From Trichobilharzia regenti (taxonomy: Eukaryota > Platyhelminthes > Trematoda > Strigeidida > Schistosomatidae): DNA of 64,000 bases. Under the pieces are notes generated by a model. It was not told where the DNA came from, did not search any database, and saw only the letters and a program-made list of their open reading frames with translations. The stretch spans positions 63,984,887 through 64,048,886 of the forward strand of contig OX235262.1 of NCBI GenBank assembly GCA_944472135.2, read 5' to 3'. Position 1 is the first letter of the stretch; the number at the start of each line of letters is the position of its first letter. Positions 47,301 through 59,300 of this stretch are shown here, piece after piece. The translations under genes and the position numbers were made by a program.

Positions 47301-50300
47301 AAGGCATCTACTACCCTTATGACAAACGGTAAATAAGAACGAGAACTATAAAAAATCTATTCTCGAAGTTGTCTGATTATAACTTGTATGAACGTGAACA
47401 ACAGTTTTTATTCGGAACGTCATCCAATAAATAATACTGTTTCACTGCGAAATATGTCCAATCAACAGATTAATATGGAATTCATTTGTGGATACTTGTT
47501 TATGAGTTCTTTGTAATATAATATAAATATAAGGGAGAATAGAATCATAGCCTTTCAAGGGGAACAAACAGAGCTTTTAGTTACGGATGAAATATGACCC
47601 ATTTAGTAATGGTAATTTTAATTACTTTCATTATTACTATACTACTTTTCAGTAGTTTATGTAACCTGCATCAAATTTAAAGCTATTTTTGATTCTTAGT
47701 TTTTTTTTGTGAAGCCCATTGTATTACATTAGTTATTTCATTTTCTGGTTACTTTTTAGTTTTGAGACACTTTTTCTATCATAATTACTTTCTTCATTGA
47801 ATTATCTTTACTAATCAAGAAAGCTTTCGAAACTAATGAGTTCATTTGAAAAGTAACTCGGATTTTTTCTATTCCTTCATGTTCCCAGTGGAACATAAGG
47901 CTTCATGCTACAGGCCTGAAGTTTCGGTAGCAGTGGTGCTTATTTTTACGGAATGGGGTTGTTAGCCATACGCATAGCCTTCCCTTATTACCAGTCACAT
48001 TACTGGCTTAGCGAGGTAAAGGAGCACGTCGGCCGGGTAAACATAAATTATTCTGGTATTTTGCTTCTTGTTCATCCTTTCACATGATGAGTATGGACAT
48101 TGAGCGAAAGTCCTGTAGTTCACTATTGAAACTGACGAAAACGATCAACAATTTATTTGCAGGAGAGGGGAGTTAAAATATTTTTTGTATTTTTTTTAAA
48201 ATCAGACTTCGAAATGTTGTCTATTTTACAACAGTAACACCACGCTTATACGGTGTGTGATTTTCAGTAGATCGTTCTTTGATTCGTTATACCGACCTCA
48301 TAACAACAAAGTTTCTTTGTAAACTTTGTCAGTTTTTCTAAATTTGTGATGATGTTGTCGAATCAATGAAATGAAAGTCTCTTAATCTTCTACAGTTATT
48401 ATCAACGTAGATGAGTCACATATAAAAGAACAGTATAAACTTCAGACCTTTAATATTTTAATTTTGAATATTTCATTGAAGAAGTAGTTTGGACCATTTT
48501 GTTGAACGAAACATTGGAATTATTTGTCTCAGTTTCACTGAGATTTTTACAAATATAATCTTTACATATTTCCACTTTACACTCGACTCTCAGTTATCGT
48601 GGGACTATCCAGTCAATTATTGATCACAGTTTGCATAAACTAGGAACAATTATTTAGCGGTTTCTGAAAGTTGTAGGAATAAGTCATGTTTTGAGCAAAG
48701 AAAACATTTTTAAGGTGAATTTAATTTTCGCATAGCTCATAACGAGTGTAATCGCTGATTCAAGATACTCAGAAAACATGATTAATTACTCGTGTGTATT
48801 GGATCAAAAGTGTCATTTTCAAAAGAAGGATATCTAAATAACAGTCCGCTTCTTTGGAAATTAAGAAGACACACATCACAAAATGTGGTCTGAATTCAAG
48901 TGGAATGAGCAGAATCATTCTGATTGCATTTCGGAAAATTTGTCTCGAAACGGGCGAAACACACGTTCAGTGTTTAAATCACCTCAGTCTGGTGAGTCAC
49001 TATTAGTAGTTAGCAAAATTGGTTTTCAGCTGAGATTATCAATTAACAATAAATATCATGTTAGTATTTACGCTTGAATCTAACAGATATAGTTCAGTTT
49101 TCTTCTCATCTCTACTTGAGACTATTGGATAAGGTGTATTTGTCTTAGTGTTGGTGTTTGCACTCAAGTTAATAAGCGGTGTTAGGTAGTCAGTCCACCA
49201 AGGATAGACAACGTTTTGTCTCCTTAAAGTTAACAAAACGAGATTTCAATCAGTGAACATCCAGTATAGGCGGTAGTAAGCCTGGCAAAGAAAGAAGGTC
49301 AAGCGAGAGGCTAAAAATACCGTCCCATAAAAGAAGAATATAATTATCACCACTAACAACTCAAACCTGATGCTTGAAGGCCTATGTTCCACTTGGAGCG
49401 CGAAGGTAATAATACGATGGATAGGATTTGAGTGTTGGGATGGAATGTTCTAGAGATGTATCTGTGATGTTTCAGGGGATATATTCATGATTCCGGTTAT
49501 AGGATTCAGTGAATATTTCAAAATTGGATTATACTTATGACATGCATTGAACAGCATCTGTAAAATGTGTCATCTAGGCATTAAATTTATGTGGTGATTT
49601 TGTTTATCATGAATTCATAATCCCCTCGCATGCACATTTTCCAGACTAAATAAATCATTCTGACAAATTATATTAATGATATGAAATAAATCACAACTAG
49701 AAATTCATTTAATTAAAAAAAATAAAATGAATGTCATACTAAAAGATATTTAAGTTGTTTATTTCCTCATTTTAGGGGAAAACATTTCTTGTTCTTGCTA
49801 ACTGAGACTAGGTGTAAGTTATTCCATTGAAGTCATCAATTTTGTATTCCTCAAATTCCTTGTGGAATATAAGGCTCCAGGCATGAAGCCTTGGGGTTTC
49901 ATTAGTAGTTGTGTCTTTTCTTCATGGGGTGGGGTTGCTACCCTCACGCTGAACTGTCCCTCTTTTCCAGGCTTGCTATCTTCTAGTAAATTAGGGGAGG
50001 ATAGGGAGTGCTTCCGCTGGGAATTGAACCTTTAACCACGTACAAAGTTTGCAAACACTTATAAATCCAAACATCTTCTTGATTTCGATACAAAGTGACC
50101 TCACACAGTTCATCAGGTTATTAAAAGCTGACTTGCTGGTACACAGTTTTATTAGCTATGTACTACAAAGAATAGAAATGAAGATATATTGGTAAAACGA
50201 TGTAAGGGGAATTTGACTAAGTAGTTAGTTAGTGGACATCTATATGTGTAGTTGTACTACCAGTTCTTTAGAGTTGAACATATTCTATTTTCTGGGTTTA

Positions 50301-53300
50301 CCATATATAGTCACTAAAGAAGGTGTTTCACCATTGATATTTGGTAGTAAAGTTTTGAATTTTAAAAATATCACTAGCTAAAAATTAAGCATTTTTAACT
50401 GTATTTACCTAGTGTATTCTTATTATTCCCTTGAGCTCCAAGTGGAACAAAGAGCTTCAGCAGAAAATCTACATTTCATCTTTTTCTCTGCAGTCCTCTT
50501 TGGTTGGCTATATAATTTCCATAAGCCCTCACCTTCTCTTCACTCAGTCTCCTCTCTGCCGCTACCTCACTATCGCCAAATTCATCGTTTCCCACCCGGA
50601 TTCCACTCGACGGCGTCGCATGTGATGTCAGCCAATAGTCTGTTCATTGTGTGACCGATCCACTTCCATTTCTCTTGGCATATTTCTTGGTCGATAGGTT
50701 CTTGGTTGATTCATTGCCCATGCTGCTTATCTTTTCCTGCAAGTTTCTGGTATTCAGTATGAAGCAAAGGCAGGTGTTGATGAAAATCCTTGGTAGCCTG
50801 TCAGAAATGCTTTTGGAGACGCGTCAAGTCTGTGAATAATATACAGATCTGACTTGATATTAGTGTTAAAAATCATGCTGAGAGCAGCAGATTTCCACAC
50901 TTATTTAAGATTAAGAAAATCTATCTTGCTTTTCTGATCCTCCCTCTGACATCCTCATCTGTGACGACTGTAGTTGAAACGATGCTCCCCAGACAACTGA
51001 AGCAGATGAATTTCTCTTAGATTGCTCCCATTGATGTGACTAATGCTTGTTATTGTTGACTAGGTAGGTATCTTCATCACCTTTAGTTTGTCTATGTTCA
51101 CTTTAAGTCCTGTTTTCACTTCATACCTCTTCTGATGTGTGCGTTGGTGGCACAGTGGTTAGGGCGCTTGCGACCATGCACACGATCCGGTGTTCAATAC
51201 CGGCCGACGCACTCCTTCACCTCGCTAAGCCAGAAATAATGATAGGAAAGAGGAAAGGTTGGGCATGAGGCTAGCAACCCCATCCTGTAAAATTAAACAC
51301 TGCTACAGAAACTTCAAGCCAATAACTTGAAGCCCTATGTTCCACTGGGAACGTGAAGGAAAAAAAACCTCTTCTGATAGCTTCTTGTGGCACTAGATAT
51401 AAATCACCCATAAGTCAACATCTTCCAGATTTTCCTTGTCAGATTAATGTGCGCCTGCTGCATTCCCTAATGAGTGTCAAAAAGATGAAAGATGAGTTCA
51501 AAGCTTTACGCCAGTCTCATTCGCTTTTACTGTATTCATTAACTTTTTGTTATTTGTGACGTCAGAGGGACACTTTTGTAACTTCGTTACTTATTTATAT
51601 GTTACAGTTATCTTTTGATCGTTTAGCTGAAGGACATTTACATTGTATAACTGAAATGCCTTTTTGGGTGTCACTCCAAATAAAATCAATTGATTTGTAC
51701 TATTTAGAAGTCATAAAATGAATTCAATATACAGTTCAGTAGTTTCTAGTTTACAGTGTTTTCTGTAAACTATAGTAAGTGGGAAATTTATATTGGAATC
51801 TGTATACTTTTAAAAGTTTTAAAAAGTAAAAATAACAATTTTGTATTTGATTTTATAATTTATCTTATACTATCTAAGTTGATTGACATTTAAGCTGAAA
51901 TAAGTTGGCATCCTTTTCAGATAAGCAACAACACTTTTATTATAGACTCACTCACACACACACACACACAAACACACCACAAGGACTGATGCCTAGAAAA
52001 TTGTTTATATATTGAATTCCCATCTTAAGTATAAGTAGTATCACGAAAAGGTTTACGCAGTGAAGTAAAACAAGAACTAAGGGGAAGAATTAGTGCTTAA
52101 AGAAAGTAAGATCTTCGCGTCTTATTCATCCATGTCTGCGTGTATTTCTGGTGTAAAGAAAGTGTGCTCTGATACAAGATTATAAAAAATTACTCTTGAG
52201 TTAGTAATGAAGTTCATTAGGTATAAAGTAATATATATATATATATATAATATATTGTACATTGAAATAAGCGAATTATTTGAAAGAAAGTGTTTACATT
52301 AGCCAAATTTACCCATTTACTTCATCTTGTTTTTGAATACGACTAATTTTTGTCAGTTTATTTTTTGAAATTTTGTATATCGTTGTCCTTAAGTCAGTGG
52401 AAATCAGACATTATTATTAAAATGATTATTTCAAAAAGGAATCATTGCAGGTGTTTATTTTCTGTTAGTCGACAAATGCACTTTTTAAGTAGTCAATTCA
52501 ATATTCTAAAAATATGTTTATTGTTTATATAATAAGATATCCATCTTATTTTAATTCCTAATTATTTAAAATAACTTGAAAACAAGTGTGCATAATTATA
52601 ACATTAAAAATGATTATTTCAAAGTAGACTTTGTCACGAACAGAATTATATATCAGGGGGAGCAGGCACTTGTTTCATCTTCATTTGGGATTCTTCAACA
52701 GTACGCATTTATAACCCCACCAGCTTGCTGGCTCTTTACTGACACTGGATGGAAGTAGGGAATTGACAGAAATTAAAAACCACGAGTCACCGAACTCTAA
52801 CACAGTGGCTAAATGGCCGACGAGATTTCTTAATAACCAGACTTTCCTGGATCTGGTCTCTAGGTGCACACTGTTGAAAAATTTCATATTCAGAGATACA
52901 TGGTGCTTCCTGGTTCTTAGTGATTCTCTAGCTGATTTCAATTAGTGAAGAAATCCATCTTTGGATAAGACAAATCCCTACATCCCGAAATACTTTAAAA
53001 TTGGGATATTAGCGTTTAACACTAGGTCAGTTTGAAAGATTAAAAATTCACTTGATCGATGCTAATACGCTTTCTCATTTGCATGTGACTGCTTGATATT
53101 GATGTAAAATTATGAACATTGGATTAGTAATGTGGCTGTTGATTGAAGTGTGAGACTATCGGTATTCGAAGAAGTCTAAGGAATAATTACCATACAACAG
53201 ATGTTTTAACTAAAGACTAATAACCAAGTAGTTGTTTTGTCCTAATATAAAGCTTTTAAGCATTGTGTATGTATTTCCGAAGGAGGTACAATTCAGAGAC

Positions 53301-56300
53301 TTGAAGCAACCCTTCACTATCTATTAGCAAGATACTAGTTTATTGTAGAGTTTAGCCGTTTTGTGATATAATGCAAATGCTGTTACTTGTGTAATACTTG
53401 CTACACAAGTCATTCAAAAGCCAATCATTAGAATCTTTCCCGTTCTATACTGTTGTAATATTTTATATTAGTGCATATTATGTGTATAAATTACTATTAT
53501 TATGGCGTTAAATAATGTTCAGATCAAATTCAGCAACTAGAAGTACAAGTAAACCTCCTTGGTCATGGAACATACTCTGAGTTCTCCATAAGAGTCACAT
53601 GATTATCCGTGGAATGTGACGCTTTTTCTTCTTAAGTAGCTCAGAAGTAATAAAGGTCATTCATTTTATTCTATACAGCTAAAATTGAAAAAAATCTTTT
53701 TTGTTTTACTATTTATTTCATTTCTGAAGAGCTGAGTAAATACCAAAGGTGGTTTCAAAAGTCTGTTATTATCACAAAGTTCATGCATACATTAGCATTC
53801 AACATTACACTAGTTACAATACGTCCCTTGAAATAGATGTGCAGTTAAAAAAAGAACTAGTAGCCATTTAATTAATTTATGCAATAGAATATTTAACTTC
53901 TTATTGAACTGATTACAGACATCCTTTTTACCTAATGTTCTTTGAATGTCAAACATTGACCTTGAAATTGCATTATTATTCACTAACTTTAACTCTTGTA
54001 TAACGAATTGTTCGCTCATCCCTTTGGAGTTCATTATTACTGAATGTGTTGTTAATTGAATTTCTTATTTTTTTAGAATTTTTTAAATAATAACTTAAAA
54101 AGGCTGGATTGGAAAAGCAAGACTGACATTTATTACTTAGAAATCAGTACAGAAATCTACTGCATTCAGCTTTAGGAACAAGACAGAGTTTTTCAACACT
54201 AATTTCAGTTGAGTAGTTTGATACAGTTCAGAGAATTGGCGTGTGAGCCACAAAAAAGCATTCCCAACAGTCTGCTTCAGACGTTCATCAACAAATGCCT
54301 CCTGTGCCTCAATACTGACAGCTAGGTGACCAAAATGAATAGGCCACACGAAAATTCAGCCGTACAGTGAGCCCATCGAGGACTTATTGCCCAACAAGTC
54401 TGCAGAAGGAAGTGTGAATGTGTCTGATATACGCTGAGAAGACCGTTGTGTGATATCGCGCATCAGACCCTCGAGTAGAACCTAAGCAAGAAACTATGGG
54501 ATGATGGTTTTTCTGGGGGTGATATGAAAGAGATCGTGTAAGGAAGAAATAAAAGCTATAGAAAACCGTTGAGCCGGCTAAAGAGGACTGCCGAAAACAC
54601 GATGATTTAGAGGTGTACTGTAGGAGCTCCATGTTCCACTTGGAACACAAGGGAATAACAATAATATTTTGAAAAGATGCATTCTGAACAATTATTCATT
54701 ATGATACCCGATCGAGTCATTCAAGCTGAACAATACTTTGATGGCTGAGATTATGAATTTAACCTCAGGGAGTTTCATATTCATTTTTGAACATATAAAA
54801 TCGCTTAGTTATACTTAAATTTACTACACTACAAGCTAAGAGGAATTTGTTTGTAGAAAGCCTTGCTTCAATCTAAGTTAAGTTCTTCCACTTACCATTG
54901 GAAAGATGTGTATGCAGTTTTAAGAGACTATATAATTCTTGTGACTTTAGCTTCCATCCCCCAACGTTAAAATAATTAGATTGCAGCTGACCAGTTGACG
55001 GATAGGACTGTGTTTGCAAATAGAAAAATTCCAATAAGTTTCAAGACAATCTTTCCTAGTATACAACTGCAATTTTTAAGAAGGCATTTATAAGCCTTAG
55101 GTGTTCTCCTAATTTGAATTTTTGTTTAGAAAACTTAGACAACCGTAAATATCTTAGAAATTGCTCTATTAGTCTGTAGCAGACTTGAAATTCAAAATTT
55201 TTATCAAGTGTAAAGAAGAGGTGAAAATGTAGACTGCTTATTACTTACCTTTCGCATTTTTTTCACTTCAGTAGGGGATAACTTTTCAATTAGTGGATTT
55301 CTAACATTGTATTGCCATTTTATCGGTTCAGGGTTAAGACAGATAACACCAGCCTCTTCACGCTTTAAACAATCATGTTCCGTCCAATAAACACATGCAT
55401 TCAAATGTGACTCACTCCCTTTACAATAAACATCATCCATTAAATAATCATCTAATGGGAAGAGAATTTAAAAGAGAAACAAGATAGGTAGAGATTACAA
55501 ATCTTATTAATGAAAAAGAATTTAAAAGCTATATACTACTGATTGATTGAGATGAGTAGTTGTATACCACTCATATCAACCAGAAGTGCTTGCTAGTCAG
55601 ATCTAGGTGATCTAAACATTGGATGACTGTATCTCACATTTACGGTCGACCTCAACAGTGGTTTACCCGGTTTGACTCAACTCAGACAGCCTAATCAACT
55701 GAAACCACCCGATTTCTGTCTAGCTACTTGAGAGAACTGGTAACGCCATAGGTCAAATTGACAGGTTGCCAATTAATTCGTTGTTTGCAATTTACACAGT
55801 TTGAAGAGATGAAACTCATCACAGTTTACTTTGGACACCAGATTACTTAGATTACGGTATGTGGTCTACTGATATCATAAATGGCAGTCAAAAATGCATC
55901 ATGAAAATGGTGCCAGTAACTAGCCTGTGAATTAGCGTCATAAACTATTTAGCCATGGACAGCGAAACACCTAGTTGTGTAAGTGAAAGTGTATTTGTTA
56001 AAAGTGTAACAGTTAAAAATGTCACCAAAACGGGAAACCAAAATTTAAAAAGAAATGTGTTAGTAGCAACAATTTACTTTGAAGTATTTCATTAATGCAT
56101 TTACATAACTCTAATTACATGTGATAAAACATGGTAAAAGTCAAAGCAGAACAGTCTAATCACAGATGAATTCGACGTTATGTGGTCAGTTTACGAGGTG
56201 ATTCTTATTACCTACGAATCTTAGCATTTCGGTTTAAATTTCTCGAGTCTGATTCTTTACAAAATTAGAAGTTTTTGCTGTCATAATTATTTTTTCCTGC

Positions 56301-59300
56301 TATTTCAGATGACATGGATTGACACACTGATCATTCATTATGCGTTTGATTCAAAATAGCAGTTAAAAACAAACTGAAATTCGAATTTCAGCAATATCAA
56401 TTTACCCCTCAACAAATATTATGTGAAGCCAAGTTTCTAACATGGTATCAGTCACATTCTGCTATGTGAGATTTCCCTTCCAACTACTACTGCAAATGAG
56501 ATATGTAACTGTTCATCTTTTTACCACCAAGCTGCCTAACACTGACTAATTCTAGACAAGTTTGAAGTTCTGTTATATAAGTGTAGCAGCATAACTGACG
56601 TAAAAATCCCTGCATGGGTAATCTATTTATAATATTCATAATTATTTGAACATTTCAACTTATTTTTTAATTACTACCAATTTTTCCTAATCTGTATGTC
56701 ACTGTTCTAAAGTTTGCATATCTTTTTTTTGACTTAATCCTTATTATTATTATTCGTCTTGGTTTTTAGTTAATCACTATTTATAATGCTTCTCTATCTT
56801 GTTATGTGATGCGACTTTTACTAACGTGTTGTTTTACGAATGCGACTCTCTTTGAGTAAAGTCAAGGTGACACAGAGAAGTGACTGCATGACTCTGGACT
56901 GTCTGCATGAAGCGTGTTTGTTCTGCTAACTCTTACAGACACATTTTTGACCTTACCATGTTGGGAATATTCTTTATGATTTCTAGGTAATTTATTATTG
57001 TGTTCTAGCGACTAGTTTTTTTTGTAGAGTTCGTGTTTTGTACCTGTGAACCTTTTGAAGTGTGTGGCTGCCAAACAGCATTGGTCAGGTAGATTTTATT
57101 TTCAACCTAAGCTACTGTTTTCAAGAGTTGATTTGTTTTTCAAGTTTGGACACAGGTTGATATCAGTTGAAGTACAACTGAAAACCATGAAACACTGAAT
57201 AAATGTTTTATCCTAGTTCGGGACTCATCATCAGTACGCACCATAGTCTAACCCATAAAACAAATCAAATCCTTGAAAACCAACTCTTGAAAACTCATCT
57301 GATACTCGCTAGTGACTTGCTACAGGACGGAGTTTCCTGGAGATTTAGTGACAAGTAGTGGTCTGTGAGGAGCATCCAGTCTGGAGTGAGGATGGATTTT
57401 CCCTCGATAACATTGGTTATTGGTCGTGATAGATATCACGAATTGGTAGAAGTTAGAATTCATATAAAGTGGCCATTTAATCGGGTCCCAGTGACTGGAT
57501 GGTATACGAGCTTGCTTTGAAACTGGAAGTCCTGGGTTCGAACCTCACTGGGTGCTTACTGTCAGTCATTCCTAAACTTCGATGAAACAGATGTACAGTA
57601 CTCCCTGGTTTTTAATAGTTCTCTAACTGATATCAATTCGTGGTCGAACTTGGAAAAAAATCTACTATTGTTGAATTTTAACACAGATCCCGTCACATCA
57701 AGTTGTCTTTCGGATATTATTGGAATATAACTTTGAACTGTGAGTCGCTTGCAGAAAATGTGTTAGCGTTGGTTACTTTACCGCTTTCCAACCGAATTAC
57801 TCGATTTTTAGTCTTTACAACTAACTTAAAGTCAGACTATTAACCAACATGACAGAATATCATTCCAAGAAATTATTCGAACATTCTGTATGCAGAGTGC
57901 ATTTTTAAGGCTTATCTTTAGGTAAAACTATGTCAAAAAAATTATTACAAGATGACTAGCCTTCAAATACATGCGCAAGCAAAAAGCAAGCTAATGTTCA
58001 CAGAAAATTGATTCATGCCTTCATTCTAGTAGGATGAATCAGAATATATTGGCCATAGTTTCTGGTAGACAAAGTATTCCAGAAATTTGACACAATCACT
58101 TTTTCGTTATTTGATAATTAATACTTATTTCCACATTAGAGACAGTGGCAACAATGTGTCTGTGAATATGTGCACTTCTTGTTGACCTGCATGTAATCAA
58201 TAGGGTGCGACACGTGTTTTCATTGAAATATGCATAAATAAAAGCAGGTCACTTTCTACTTAACAATGCATACTACTTAAGTTAGTATTTGTCTCACTCA
58301 ATGAAAATGAAGACACATTTACTAAGTGACTGGGTGATCTTCTAGAGACTTGAAAGATGGGATTCACCTTTCCACTATCGACCAGAGCTAAGGTCTAGAA
58401 AGACCATCTGATGTCCAATTTGTATGCTTCACCACTCCTTCGAAAAGTTGGTCGTGACTAAACCGGATTTATAGATGAACTTCTGTCTTGAAGCTCTGTG
58501 ACATAGGTCTATATCTCTTAGAATTGCGTAGCAATGACTACGAGGTATTTTTTGTAACTCAGTAAGCAAACAAATTCTTCGGAGTTGTTAGATATTACCC
58601 ATCATTTGGTAAATTTGATGAAAGTTTCCTTGTGGAAAACTGATACCATTTTGAGTTTCTTTAATCATTACAAAGAAAAAAGAACTTTTACTTATTTAAT
58701 ATTAGTGTTTTTGAGAAAGGCCTTACAACAAAGATGCTGACTTCTTGATGTGAAGACTGCCTGATACATTGTTAGCAAATAATTTTACCAACATGAATAA
58801 ACTTTTTATAGGTAAAGAATACAGGAGACTAATGTAGAATATGCTTAAATATGCCATGCAATGAAAACTAATGTCAGTTTCTTATACTTATTTGGTGGCA
58901 GTTAGCAATGAAATCCAGGACGTGTATTTCGTACTATCTGGGAGTCGTCTAGATGCATCTACATTCATAGTAATGGATGGTACTCCCACTCAAACTTAAA
59001 CCCAACCCTCATAGTTTCAAACTCCAAAGCGTTCATGTCATATTGATTCTCCCGTTGACCGATTTTGTTGGTCTAGCCTCTGATGACATGTCTATTCTTT
59101 GTATGGAGAGTACGATAATGCCTTAAGGTTAACATCGTGTTACCACTAGGTTAAGACGTAAAATTCATTTATTTCTTCTATGTTATTGTGGACAAAATTA
59201 GTCTAGACTTGAATAATTAGATAAACAGATGTTCCGACAAAAGGAGATACCATCTGTGACAAGTTAAGTGTTGTTCTTCTAATAGAATTCCCGACTACTG

